Shown here: one piece after another, positions 43,321 to 56,900 of the stretch
Layout: each line of letters starts with the position of its first letter
Numbering within the stretch: the first letter of the stretch is position 1
NCBI GenBank assembly: GCA_019828595.1
Contig: JAHQRK010000004.1
Coordinates: 1,550,001 to 1,614,000 of the forward strand
DNA length: 64,000 bases
Source of the DNA: Aphanomyces cochlioides
Taxonomy: Eukaryota > Oomycota > Saprolegniomycetes > Saprolegniales > Verrucalvaceae
Direction of reading: 5' to 3'
The notes under the pieces: model-generated
What the model was told of the DNA's origin: nothing
What the model saw: only the letters and a program-made list of their open reading frames with translations
The model's database searches: none
Translations under genes and position numbers: made by a program

Positions 43321-43584
43321 CTATGCACTTCTTGATTCATGTCGTTTAGAGTTCCCTGGAGGTGTGGCGATTGTAAGCTTCCCAGTGGCTTGAAATTCTC
43401 GCCATACGTCTTGTACAAGAGGTCTTCCTCTGCTCAACATTGTAGCTATGGTGTCACTGACTCTTTCCGCTCCAGCCGCTCGCATGTTTGCCTGAAGGAT
43501 TAGTATGTCGAGCTTCTCCTGTAGGGTCAAGGCGCGTGGTCTATTGGCCTTGACGTTGCTGATGGCTTCATCGAGATGCGGCAT
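43321..43584 (-). pseudogene. Possible transposase N-terminal fragment
   Basis: An 87-aa frame with 'RALTLQEKLDILILQANMRA' and 'PLVQDVWREFQATGKLTIAT' resembles the helix-turn-helix leader of eukaryotic mariner/IS630-like transposases. No catalytic domain follows. Confidence 0.4.
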
Positions 43585-44015
43585 TTTGAATGAACTGGCT
43601 CAATATCATATTTCAGAGGTTTCTACTTCATTATTTTATATTTGATAATTCTCCTATCTTTATTTGTTTTGAGGAGATACAGCTTTAAAAGGGCAAAATA
43701 AACTTCACTCTGAAGTTTATTTTGGTCTTGAACGCAGGTCATTTTGTTTTAGAGACTATTGATTATTACAGGGAGTTCCCACTTTTTAGATCTTTCAAAA
43801 AGCCCACTTCTGCTCTGATTGGATCAATGGATGGGAAGTAACGCCTGAAAGCAGTCTCGATGGTGTCGCAGTCTGTTAAATAGCAATCTATTTTTGACAT
43901 AAAATAACTTATTTATGAACCGTGACAAAAAAATATATTTACTTTTAATACTTTATAAAGAAACAATTTATTTATTATAACAGTATATAATTTTTAAGAT
44001 ACTGCCGATGCGTAC

Positions 44016-44213
44016 ATGGATTGCCGCTTCATACAGCCTACTTCAAACCTGTGCGAGCGACTCTTTTCGTTGTCTAAGTTTGCGCTCAGTGATCGCCGCC
44101 GCGGCATATTGCCTCAGAACTTCGAGTCTCAAATTTTCCTCCATGCAAATAGGGAAATTTGGGGCCTAACCGACGTGGATGAAGCCATCAAGCAGGCAAA
44201 TTTTCAAAGTTAG
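44016..44213 (+). pseudogene. hAT-like transposase C-terminal fragment
   Basis: 'QPTSNLCERLFSLSKFALSD' and 'GILPQNFESQIFLHANREIW' match the C-terminal dimerisation region also seen at 39110-39315. It is truncated on the N-terminal side. Confidence 0.6.
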
Positions 44214-44311
44214 ATTTACGTTACAGTGTAGCACTAACATCTAACGCGACTTCCATTGTGTATGAACTTGATGGGGCTTTTTTTTCGACTTCTTTCGTGC
44301 CGCGTGCAAAG

Positions 44312-44580
44312 AAAGTAACTTATCTGACAGGATGCGCTGTAAAAATAACTTTATCTTGTGACCGCACTGATGCCATGAATATATTTATTCCTCGCAGTCA
44401 AGGAATAAATATATTCCTCGCAGTCAAGGAATAAATATATTCATGGCATCAGTGCGGTCACAAGATAAAGTTATTTTATATATTTATTCCTCGCAGTCAA
44501 GGAATAAATATATTCATGGCATCAGTGCGGTCACAAGATAAAGTTATTTTTACAGCGCATCCTGTCAGATAAGTTACTTT
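44312..44580. repeat. Fold-back structure with perfect 80-bp arms
   Basis: Arms 44312-44391 and 44501-44580 are exact inverses. The 109-bp centre contains a further partial copy of the right arm and 'CCTCGCAGTCAAGGAATAAA' repeats. It could be a small fold-back element or a template-switch product. Confidence 0.9.
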
Positions 44581-45897
44581 GCCTCGCAGTCAAGGCATAG
44601 GTAGTAAATACGATTTTCCCAGGGTCTGGGTGAAATGCCTGCAAGGTTGACGCCAAGTGATACATGAGCACACAGAACGGATCCTCCGAGAAGCCAACAC
44701 CTCTCAACATGCTTTGTATCCCCCCTTGCAGATCTCGTTGTGGCTTATCCCTTGGCGTTGATCCTCATCAGCGGTCTCGGTGTTTGTTTGCTCCCCGAAT
44801 GAGCAGCTCCGATGGACACAGCAAGGACTTGGAGATCTGTATCCGCCAGATCCATCGATTGGCATCTATGTCGCTGCTGCTAAAGAAGAAGCTGAACATG
44901 GTGGCGCCACGACGCAAAAAACGCCAGTCTTGACTCAGCTTTAACGGCTCAATGTCTATGGTGCATAACAGTTGGTCGCTACAAAAATTTGGGTCATACC
45001 CGGGAGACTAAAGATTTCAGACTGAAGTACTTTATGTCTCGAAAAGCAGTAGAAACGATAGATCTGGACAAGAGCTATCGATCCTACTGCTCAGAATCGC
45101 AATTGAGTAAATATTGTAGGAGCAGTAGGCATTCTACTACGACGGTCTTAACACAGTGATGTATGGAACTTGGGCCCTTTTTGGCATCAGGATGAAGGAC
45201 CATTTGCCCGGATATGGGGTCAAGTCCTAACCGGATGAAGCACATTAACTTGGTATTTGTATGCCCATTCGTATCCGAACTAAAGGGACTGTATCTCAAC
45301 GCGTTGGGCAGTCCAATCGCTCGAAGAATGCCCGCGCAATCCCAAGAAACAACAACCGGTTCATTGCCGCCAGCCCCGCACTAGAGGCTGAGGCCATCTC
45401 TACGGCTGAGATTGAGGCTTCCGAGGATAACGCCACGGCCTTCGAGTTCTTCGACGACTGGTGGGTAGTGCAACCTACTACAGTGATACAGACCACGGCT
45501 ACGAGGGTGGCAACAAGTGGCCGTTAGTCTACGCGGGCGTATTCCAGAGTCGATCTTGCACGAAAAGGACTAGGAAAAGCTCATGAATTACGCAGATATA
45601 GCTCATAAAAGCTCCATGCCCATATATAGTATTGGCTGGCCAAATTTTGGCGCTTTTGTAGGGACCAACTGTTATGCACCATAAGAATGTTGTAGCAATC
45701 TCCATTCTCTGTAGTCCTGCTGTCCTCTGTGTTGTAGAAAAAGCACTTCCATTTGGACAGTACAAATGGAAGTGCTTTTTCCACAACACAGAGAGCTTCC
45801 GCGACGTGGAAAAACACCCCTGCGGCGTTTGCCCTGTCAGTCCACTGCCAGCGCCGTCTTCCCTCATCTCTATACCAGTACACTGTAGCTGAAGTTT
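44581..45897. other. Transposon debris, no intact gene
   Basis: Short frames such as 45261-45527 (+) and 45581-45954 (-, 'RDEGRRRWQWTDRANAAGVF', 'NGDCYNILMVHNSWSLQKR') look like pieces of a transposase-type protein, the latter interrupted by the palindrome at 45725-45793. A segment near 44817-44935 recurs at 59985-60095. Confidence 0.4.
45725..45793. repeat. Near-perfect palindrome, 31-bp arms
   Basis: Arms 45725-45755 and 45763-45793 differ at one position around a 7-bp loop. It splits an open frame, so it arose by inverted duplication inside formerly coding sequence. Confidence 0.93.
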
Positions 45898-45998
45898 GAA
45901 CACATTGGCATCGTGTCGGATTGTCCTTTTATTGCCAGGGGTGAAGGGGTTCATAACCTCTTAAATAAATATGCTTCATTAATTGATACTTAAAGAAA

Positions 45999-47906
45999 TC
46001 TATAATTTGATCTCAAGAAAGGCGCGCACTCTGTGGTTGTCGAATCCATGTTCCCAATTGCTCCTCACGCTCAAACGTCAAAGAAGAGGTACTACATCTG
46101 CAGACAAGTCCAAGATCAAGGTGAAGTAGATGCATACTACTCGAAAAACGGACGAAGGGGACGCTCAAAGAAGCAAGGCGAGCCGCCAACCAGATTGATG
46201 TGGGGATCTTCGTGGGCAGACACGTGCTCATTTCGTCGTCACGTTGAGGAGCATTATGTATTGTCCTTGGGGGTCTTTATGGGTAGACACGTGTTTCTCA
46301 AGGCGGTGACGAAACGAACAATTGTCCACCCATAGAGACCCCCCCCCCAAGGACACATGGCATGGTGCTCCTCAAGGTGGCGAAGAAAAGCAATGTGTCC
46401 ACAGGGCAATCGCACGGTACTTTGACAAAGTCCATGCTATTCTTATCATTGCCGCCATTTGGAGCCGTCCCAAGCCATTGGGTGTGTACGTGTTTCAAGA
46501 AACAAGACGACGGCCGGCCCCGTTCTCTGTGTGTGTCAATAACGTCGTTGTGCAAATATTCAATGGCAAATTTCCATTTGGTGGTGTCGGGCTCGTCGGG
46601 AATGGGGCTATACCACGGCAAGCTCTAATTTGATACGTTTTCCCGCGCCGTGGCCATCCTGCGCAAGCTATTTTCGCTCGACTGGTCGCTGCGATACATG
46701 CCGTTCACGCCTATGAGCGTCAAAATTGTGTGGGTTCTTATGGCAGGGGACATAAGAAGCCACACAATTTTGTCGTTCAGAGGAGTTTACGGCATGTTCA
46801 TGGCATTCCTCGTGCACTTGACTTCATTTAGCGGCAAAGCCTCCATCCTACAAGAACTCTCGGCGACGTCGTCATTGATCAATTGTCATAATTGTTGAGA
46901 ATTCACTTGATTTGTTTTTCCACGCTTCACATGGAGCGCGCTGCCTCATCCAAGACATCCAAGGGAGCTCATGTTGCAGAAACAACCCGAGAAGTGTCCA
47001 TTGTTGAGTCCTTGCCACTTTTGCTCCTGTTGGCATCGGAGGCACTAGGTATTAGATCGTCGGCGCGGAGAACTCAGGATGCGCACCATCAGTATGAAAT
47101 CATGAAACATGCATTAACTAGTTTTAATATATAAATCCTACAGACTAAGATGTCGACCGCGCTCAGCATCAACGGCGCCTGGCGCCCGCGCTTGCTGCGG
47201 TGACGATTGGAGGACAGTTGCTCGCTTGGTCGCCAAGAGAGGAAGAAACACTGAATGTTCTTTGGAAATGCAGACTTTGAACGAGATGACGACCAAGACG
47301 ACACACTATCCGAGAGATTTGAGCAAGCCAAGGCCCTCGAGCAGATGAGGATGCAAGAAACGGCTTCAACTCGGGTTCATTGATCTTGGATGCCACCCAA
47401 ACATCCCCAGAGACGCTCCAACAGCGCAATCCTTGACATAAATTTTGCACACATAAATGGAACGTCTTGTGGACTGCTGTCTTGACAAATCTTGCCAACT
47501 AGAGTTGCATATTTGTCAAATAGGGTTGGAAAGGGGGAGCTTCAAGCCTCACAGAGGACACGCGGTAGCATGGAAAGCACGTGATGCACCAAGTACACCA
47601 CCTGCTGCGGCCTTGGGCAAAGTGCTTCAAAATTTCTACGACGAGAAAATGTATCCAAAAATTACGTTGGAGCAAAAGTGCAATCCAGTAAAAATTTGTC
47701 GTCGTACCAGAGGCGATCGTAATGCTTCACGACATTGGATTTAATTCGTTGCCATGAAAGATGGAAAAGGTTTTTTGATCTTGAATGCCACCGACTTGCG
47801 CTCTCGTCGTTGCCATCCTTGACATAATTTGTTGCGCACGAGTGATACCATAAATTGGATCGGTACAGAGGCCTTCTGGACTGCTGTTTTCCCAAAATCT
47901 TGCCGA
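45999..47906. other. 3' flank of the giant cyclin gene, no supported gene
   Basis: Short frames occur on both strands ('MPWYSPIPDEPDTTKWKFAI' on the minus strand ending at 46298; 'MVVESMFPIAPHAQTSKKRY' on the plus strand from 46033), but none is extended by splice sites or recognised. 46720-46775 is an imperfect hairpin. The same flank lies at 60216-62119; some frames differ between copies by indels, which argues against coding. Confidence 0.45.
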
Positions 47907-50900
47907 CTAGAGTTGTGTACATGTCAAATTGGGTTGAACAGGGGGGAGCTTGCTCACTCGAGCATACTTGCCGAACATGTACTTGGCCGTGACTGCGCGA
48001 ATTTTCTCTGGGTCTGTCTGCGAAACTTGGTACTCGGCATGGTGAATGTTGTAGAGCTTTGCCACACAGTCTCGAACTTGCTCCACATTGTACGTTGTGT
48101 ACTCATACAATGTTGGTGTCTACGCGTAGACTAAGTGAGAACGAAAGTCGGCCAAATCCTGACATACCCAAGGTGATTTCTCGTTTGTCACTACTCGCGT
48201 CATGTAAACTATCGAGGCCGCCAAGACAGATGGGGGGTGCGCAATTGTAATGGGATAGTCCATCACGGCTAACTCGGCTAAATACTGAGCTCAATGTCAG
48301 TAAAAAAACAAGCGCGACGCCTTACATGAGCGAAATGTTGCTGTGTCTCGGTTGGACATCCAGCCTGGATAAATCTCTCGAGGAAATGGTAGACATGGGT
48401 ACCGGCCAACTTGTATTCGAGGGTTTCCAGGACCATATTTTCCATGGCCAACATGTCGTCCTTTGTGTATGGGTGATCACTCATGGTGACGAAGCGTTGA
48501 ACAATTTGGCCACCCTGTGATTCGACCTTGCATGCGAGCATCATGCACGCACATCCTAATAGCTGAAGCTTTTCTCGGCCAATTTTCACCACGGACAAAC
48601 AACGATCAACCAAGTGAAAAGCAAGGTGCAACGTGTGAGGCGCCAACTTGAACATTTCTCCAACTCTGACAAGCCAGTCCATCAAGATACCACGCATTGT
48701 GGAGTTGATGTCTCCACCTTTTTCTTCTGCGAGGTAATCGTACTTCACTCGATATTTCTCTTCATGTTGTCGTCGAAATGAATCGACTTCACGAGCGAGA
48801 TCATTTTCCTCCTTGGGGTCCATCGGGCGGGCTTGCTTCACATTTACATCCACGTCAAGCTCAGAGCCTACATCATTCGTCGTCAATTTTATGTCCCGGG
48901 CGAGAGTATGCGTACTCAAAGCTCTCGTGCGAATGTCAAGCATGTGCTGTCGTCGGCGCTGCTCATGACTTAACGACGGCCGTCTTGATTCTGGAGACCG
49001 TCTCAGAGGAGGTTTGTTGTCTTGAATGTGGAGAGCTTTCTGATTGTTCTGCTTCGCTCGGTACGGCATCTCCGTTCTGAGGCAAAAGGTCTCTTCACAT
49101 GATGGTGCACTTGCGGCGACAGCAGGTGTGTCGTGGTGGCACTTGCGTCGCTTGGCGTAGTTGGTGTTCCCTTGTTCGTCCGATGCGTGACGCTTCTTGG
49201 TACGAAGGAGCGGGAGACGGCACTCTCCCCTTTCACTTTGCCAGAAGTGCATGGTCGGAGTTGAAAACTGGACGAGGCGTGAGCTCATCCGACGTCGTTT
49301 CGCCACTTGTGGCTCATCATCATAGTCCAGACCACGTTTTGTCGAACCATTTGCCACGCGTCGTCGCTTTGGCACTTGTGAATCAACACACTCGTCTTGG
49401 GGGCGCTTCGACGCCTTGACTTTCGCTTTCACTTGGGTAACCTTGGCATATGTTGTATGCACGCCAACAACCCCGGGGGTGGCCGAGTCTCTTCGTCTTT
49501 TCGCACTATTGGGCGACGTCGACATGCCAAGGTCAACCAGCGTCACCGGGTCTTCTCGTGGTTTCACCCAATTTGGCGGAGTGGACGTACCAAAGCCAAC
49601 GGGCGTCGCCGGGTCTTCTTCTGGACGTGACGATGAAAGGCTCTGGGTGCCAACGTCAATCGGCGTCGCCGTGGATTCTTCACTTCGCGCAAAATTTGGC
49701 GACGTCGACATGGCAAAGTACACTGGCGTCGCTGGGGCTTCTTCTGGTTTAACCCAATTTGGCGACGTCGACATGGCAAAGTTCACCGGCGTCGCTGGGG
49801 CTTCTTCTGGTTTCTCCCAATTTGGCGGGGTGGACGTGCCAAACTCGATGGGCGTCGCCGTGGGTTCTTCTCTTCGCGCAAAATTTGGCGACATGGACAT
49901 GGCAAAGTTCACCGGCGTCGCTGGGGCTTCTTCTGGTTTCTCCCAATTTGGCGGGGTGGACGTGTCAAAGTCGATGGGCGTCGCCGTGGATTCTTCTCTT
50001 CGCGCAAAATTTGGCGACATGGACATGGCAAAGTTCACCGGCGTCGCTGGGGCTTCTTCTGGTTTCACCCAATTTGGCGGGGTGGACGTGCCAAAGTCGA
50101 TCGGCGTCGCCGTGGATTCTTCTCTTCGCGCAAAATTTGGCGACATGGACATGGCAAAGTTCACCGGCGTCGCTGGGGCTTCTTCTGGTTTCACCCAATT
50201 TGGCGGGGTGGACGTGCCAAAGTCGATCGGCGTCGCCGGGTCTACTTCTTGACGTGACGAAGAAAGGCTGAGGGAGCCAAAGTTGATGGGCGTCGCCGTG
50301 GATTCTTCTCTTCGCGCAAAATTTGGCGACATGGACATGGCAAAGTTCACCGGCGTCGCTGGGGCTTCTTCTGGTTTCACCCAATTTGGCGGGGTGGACG
50401 TGCCAAAGTCGATCGGCGTCGCCGTGGATTCTTCTCTTCGCGCAAAATTTGGCGACATGGACATGGCAAAGTTCACCGGCGTCGCTGGGGCTTCTTCTGG
50501 TTTCACCCAATTTGGCGGGGTGGACGTGCCAAAGTCGATCGGCGTCGCCGGGTCTACTTCTTGACGTGACGAAGAAAGGCTGAGGGAGCCAAAGTTGATG
50601 GGCGTCGCCGTGGATTCTTCTCTTCGCGCAAAATTTGGCGACATGGACATGGCAAAGTTCACCGGCGTCGCTGGGGCTTCTTCTGGTTTCACCCAATTTG
50701 GCGGGGTGGACGTGCCAAAGTCGATCGGCGTCGCCGGGTCTACTTCTTGACGTGACGAAGAAAGGCTGAGGGAGCCAAAGTTGATGGGCGTCGCCGTGGA
50801 TTCGTCTCTTCGCGCAAAATTTGGCGACATGGACTTGGCAAAGTTCACCGGCGTCGCTGGGGCTTCTTCTGGTTTCTCCCAATTTGGCGGGGTGGACGTG

Positions 50901-53900
50901 CCAAAGTCGATCGGCATCGCCGTGGATTCTTCTCTTCGCGCAAAATTTGGCGACATGGACATGGCAAAGTTCACCGGCGTCGCTGGGGCTTCTTCTGGTT
51001 TCACCCAATTTGGCGGGGTGGACGTGCCAAAGTCGATCGGCGTCGCCGGGTCTACTTCTTGACGTGACGAAGAAAGGCTGAGGGAGCCAAAGTTGATGGG
51101 CGTCGCCGTGGATTCGTCTCTTCGCGCAAAATTTGGCGACATGGACATGGCAAAGTTCACCGGCGTCGCTGGGGCTTCTTCTGGTTTCACCCAATTTGGC
51201 GGGGTGGACGTGCCAAAGTCGATCGGCGTCGCCGGGTCTACTTCTTGACGTGACGAAGAAAGGCTGAGGGAGCCAAAGTTGATGGGCGTCGCCGTGGATT
51301 CGTCTCTTCGCGCAAAATTTGGCGACATGGACTTGGCAAAGTTCACCGGCGTCGCTGGGGCTTCTTCTGGTTTCTCCCAATTTGGCGGGGTGGACGTGCC
51401 AAAGTCGATCGGCATCGCCGTGGATTCTTCTCTTCGCGCAAAATTTGGCGACATGGACATGGCAAAGTTCACCGGCGTCGCTGGGGCTTCTTCTGGTTTC
51501 ACCCAATTTGGCGGGGTGGACGTGCCAAAGTCGATCGGCGTCGCCGGGTCTACTTCTTGACGTGACGAAGAAAGGCTGAGGGAGCCAAAGTTGATGGGCG
51601 TCGCCGTGGATTCGTCTCTTCGCGCAAAATTTGGCGACATGGACATGGCAAAGTTCACCGGCGTCGCTGGGGCTTCTTCTGGTTTCACCCAATTTGGCGG
51701 GGTGGACGTGCCAAAGTCGATCGGCGTCGCCGGGTCTACTTCTTGACGTGACGAAGAAAGGCTGAGGGAGCCAAAGTTGATGGGCGTCGCCGTGGATTCG
51801 TCTCTTCGCGCAAAATTTGGCGACATGGACATGGCAAAGTTCACCGGCGTCGCTGGGGCTTCTTCTGGTTTCACCCAATTTGGCGGGGTGGACGTGCCAA
51901 AGTCGATCGGCGTCGCCGGGTCTACTTCTTGACGTGACGAAGAAAGGCTGAGGGAGCCAAAGTTGATGGGCGTCGCCGTGGATTCGTCTCTTCGCGCAAA
52001 ATTTGGCGACATGGACATGGCAAAGTTCACCGGCGTCGCTGGGGCTTCTTCTGGTTTCACCCAATTTGGCGGGGTGGACGTGCCAAAGTCGATCGGCGTC
52101 GCCGGGTCTACTTCTTGACGTGACGAAGAAAGGCTGAGGGAGCCAAAGTTGATGGGCGTCGCCGTGGATTCGTCTCTTCGCGCAAAATTTGGCGACATGG
52201 ACATGGCAAAGTTCACCGGCGTCGCTGGGGCTTCTTCTGGTTTCACCCAATTTGGCGGGGTGGACGTGCCAAAGTCGATCGGCGTCGCCGGGTCTACTTC
52301 TTGACGTGACGAAGAAAGGCTGAGGGAGCCAAAGTTGATGGGCGTCGCCGTGGATTCGTCTCTTCGCGCAAAATTTGGCGACATGGACATGGCAAAGTTC
52401 ACCGGCGTCGCTGGGGCTTCTTCTGGTTTCACCCAATTTGGCGGGGTGGACGTGCCAAAGTCGATCGGCGTCGCCGGGTCTACTTCTTGACGTGACGAAG
52501 AAAGGCTGAGGGAGCCAAAGTTGATGGGCGTCGCCGTGGATTCGTCTCTTCGCGCAAAATTTGGCGACATGGACATGGCAAAGTTCACCGGCGTCGCTGG
52601 GGCTTCTTCTGGTTTCACCCAATTTGGCGGGGTGGACGTGCCAAAGTCGATCGGCGTCGCCGGGTCTACTTCTTGACGTGACGAAGAAAGGCTGAGGGAG
52701 CCAAAGTTGATGGGCGTCGCCGTGGATTCTTCTCTTCGCGCAAAATTTGGCGACATGGACATGGCAAAGTTCACCGGCGTCGCTGGGGCTTCTTCTGGTT
52801 TCACCCAATTTGGCGGGGTGGACGTGCCAAAGTCGATCGGCGTCGCCGGGTCTACTTCTTGACGTGACGAAGAAAGGCTGAGGGAGCCAAAGTTGATGGG
52901 CGTCGCCGTGGATTCGTCTCTTCGCGCAAAATTTGGCGACATGGACATGGCAAAGTTCACCGGCGTCGCTGGGGCTTCTTCTGGTTTCACCCAATTTGGC
53001 GGGGTGGACGTGCCAAAGTCGATCGGCGTCGCCGGGTCTACTTCTTGACGTGACGAAGAAAGGCTGAGGGAGCCAAAGTTGATGGGCGTCGCCGTGGATT
53101 CGTCTCTTCGCGCAAAATTTGGCGACATGGACATGGCAAAGTTCACCGGCGTCGCTGGGGCTTCTTCTGGTTTCACCCAATTTGGCGGGGTGGACGTGCC
53201 AAAGTCGATCGGCGTCGCCGGGTCTACTTCTTGACGTGACGAAGAAAGGCTGAGGGAGCCAAAGTTGATGGGCGTCGCCGTGGATTCGTCTCTTCGCGCA
53301 AAATTTGGCGACATGGACATGGCAAAGTTCACCGGCGTCGCTGGGGCTTCTTCTGGTTTCACCCAATTTGGCGGGGTGGACGTGCCAAAGTCGATCGGCG
53401 TCGCCGGGTCTACTTCTTGACGTGACGAAGAAAGGCTGAGGGAGCCAAAGTTGATGGGCGTCGCCGTGGATTCGTCTCTTCGCGCAAAATTTGGCGACAT
53501 GGACATGGCAAAGTTCACCGGCGTCGCTGGGGCTTCTTCTGGTTTCACCCAATTTGGCGGGGTGGACGTGCCAAAGTCGATCGGCGTCGCCGGGTCTACT
53601 TCTTGACGTGACGAAGAAAGGCTGAGGGAGCCAAAGTTGATGGGCGTCGCCGTGGATTCGTCTCTTCGCGCAAAATTTGGCGACATGGACATGGCAAAGT
53701 TCACCGGCGTCGCTGGGGCTTCTTCTGGTTTCACCCAATTTGGCGGGGTGGACGTGCCAAAGTCGATCGGCGTCGCCGGGTCTACTTCTTGACGTGACGA
53801 AGAAAGGCTGAGGGAGCCAAAGTTGATGGGCGTCGCCGTGGATTCGTCTCTTCGCGCAAAATTTGGCGACATGGACATGGCAAAGTTCACCGGCGTCGCT

Positions 53901-56900
53901 GGGGCTTCTTCTGGTTTCACCCAATTTGGCGGGGTGGACGTGCCAAAGTCGATCGGCGTCGCCGGGTCTACTTCTTGACGTGACGAAGAAAGGCTGAGGG
54001 AGCCAAAGTTGATGGGCGTCGCCGTGGATTCGTCTCTTCGCGCAAAATTTGGCGACATGGACATGGCAAAGTTCACCGGCGTCGCTGGGGCTTCTTCTGG
54101 TTTCACCCAATTTGGCGGGGTGGACGTGCCAAAGTCGATCGGCGTCGCCGGGTCTACTTCTTGACGTGACGAAGAAAGGCTGAGGGAGCCAAAGTTGATG
54201 GGCGTCGCCGTGGATTCTTCTCTTCGCGCAAAATTTGGCGACATGGACATGGCAAAGTTCACCGGCGTCGCTGGGGCTTCTTCTGGTTTCACCCAATTTG
54301 GCGGGGTGGACGTGCCAAAGTCGATCGGCGTCGCCGGGTCTACTTCTTGACGTGACGAAGAAAGGCTGAGGGAGCCAAAGTTGATGGGCGTCGCCGTGGA
54401 TTCGTCTCTTCGCGCAAAATTTGGCGACATGGACATGGCAAAGTTCACCGGCGTCGCTGGGGCTTCTTCTGGTTTCACCCAATTTGGCGGGGTGGACGTG
54501 CCAAAGTCGATCGGCGTCGCCGGGTCTACTTCTTGACGTGACGAAGAAAGGCTGAGGGAGCCAAAGTTGATGGGCGTCGCCGTGGATTCGTCTCTTCGCG
54601 CAAAATTTGGCGACATGGACATGGCAAAGTTCACCGGCGTCGCTGGGGCTTCTTCTGGTTTCACCCAATTTGGCGGGGTGGACGTGCCAAAGTCGATCGG
54701 CGTCGCCGGGTCTACTTCTTGACGTGACGAAGAAAGGCTGAGGGAGCCAAAGTTGATGGGCGTCGCCGTGGATTCGTCTCTTCGCGCAAAATTTGGCGAC
54801 ATGGACATGGCAAAGTTCACCGGCGTCGCTGGGGCTTCTTCTGGTTTCACCCAATTTGGCGGGGTGGACGTGCCAAAGTCGATCGGCGTCGCCGGGTCTA
54901 CTTCTTGACGTGACGAAGAAAGGCTGAGGGAGCCAAAGTTGATGGGCGTCGCCGTGGATTCGTCTCTTCGCGCAAAATTTGGCGACATGGACATGGCAAA
55001 GTTCACCGGCGTCGCTGGGGCTTCTTCTGGTTTCACCCAATTTGGCGGGGTGGACGTGCCAAAGTCGATCGGCGTCGCCGGGTCTACTTCTTGACGTGAC
55101 GAAGAAAGGCTGAGGGAGCCAAAGTTGATGGGCGTCGCCGTGGATTCGTCTCTTCGCGCAAAATTTGGCGACATGGACATGGCAAAGTTCACCGGCGTCG
55201 CTGGGGCTTCTTCTGGTTTCACCCAATTTGGCGGGGTGGACGTGCCAAAGTCGATCGGCGTCGCCGGGTCTACTTCTTGACGTGACGAAGAAAGGCTGAG
55301 GGAGCCAAAGTTGATGGGCGTCGCCGTGGATTCGTCTCTTCGCGCAAAATTTGGCGACATGGACATGGCAAAGTTCACCGGCGTCGCTGGGGCTTCTTCT
55401 GGTTTCACCCAATTTGGCGGGGTGGACGTGCCAAAGTCGATCGGCGTCGCCGGGTCTACTTCTTGACGTGACGAAGAAAGGCTGAGGGAGCCAAAGTTGA
55501 TGGGCGTCGCCGTGGATTCGTCTCTTCGCGCAAAATTTGGCGACATGGACATGGCAAAGTTCACCGGCGTCGCTGGGGCTTCTTCTGGTTTCACCCAATT
55601 TGGCGGGGTGGACGTGCCAAAGTCGATCGGCGTCGCCGGGTCTACTTCTTGACGTGACGAAGAAAGGCTGAGGGAGCCAAAGTTGATGGGCGTCGCCGTG
55701 GATTCGTCTCTTCGCGCAAAATTTGGCGACATGGACATGGCAAAGTTCACCGGCGTCGCTGGGGCTTCTTCTGGTTTCACCCAATTTGGCGGGGTGGACG
55801 TGCCAAAGTCGATCGGCGTCGCCGGGTCTACTTCTTGACGTGACGAAGAAAGGCTGAGGGAGCCAAAGTTGATGGGCGTCGCCGTGGATTCGTCTCTTCG
55901 CGCAAAATTTGGCGACATGGACATGGCAAAGTTCACCGGCGTCGCTGGGGCTTCTTCTGGTTTCACCCAATTTGGCGGGGTGGACGTGCCAAAGTCGATC
56001 GGCGTCGCCGGGTCTACTTCTTGACGTGACGAAGAAAGGCTGAGGGAGCCAAAGTTGATGGGCGTCGCCGTGGATTCGTCTCTTCGCGCAAAATTTGGCG
56101 ACATGGACATGGCAAAGTTCACCGGCGTCGCTGGGGCTTCTTCTGGTTTCACCCAATTTGGCGGGGTGGACGTGCCAAAGTCGATCGGCGTCGCCGGGTC
56201 TACTTCTTGACGTGACGAAGAAAGGCTGAGGGAGCCAAAGTTGATGGGCGTCGCCGTGGATTCGTCTCTTCGCGCAAAATTTGGCGACATGGACATGGCA
56301 AAGTTCACCGGCGTCGCTGGGGCTTCTTCTGGTTTCACCCAATTTGGCGGGGTGGACGTGCCAAAGTCGATCGGCGTCGCCGGGTCTACTTCTTGACGTG
56401 ACGAAGAAAGGCTGAGGGAGCCAAAGTTGATGGGCGTCGCCGTGGATTCGTCTCTTCGCGCAAAATTTGGCGACATGGACATGGCAAAGTTCACCGGCGT
56501 CGCTGGGGCTTCTTCTGGTTTCACCCAATTTGGCGGGGTGGACGTGCCAAAGTCGATCGGCGTCGCCGTGGATTCGTCTCTTCGCGCAAAATTTGGCGAC
56601 ATGGACATGGCAAAGTTCACCGGCGTCGCTGGGGCTTCTTCTGGTTTCACCCAATTTGGCGGGGTGGACGTGCCAAAGTCGATCGGCGTCGCCGGGTCTA
56701 CTTCTTGACGTGACGAAGAAAGGCTGAGGGAGCCAAAGTTGATGGGCGTCGCCGTGGATTCGTCTCTTCGCGCAAAATTTGGCGACATGGACATGGCAAA
56801 GTTCACCGGCGTCGCTGGGGCTTCTTCTGGTTTCACCCAATTTGGCGGGGTGGACGTGCCAAAGTCGATCGGCGTCGCCGTGGATTCGTCTCTTCGCGCA

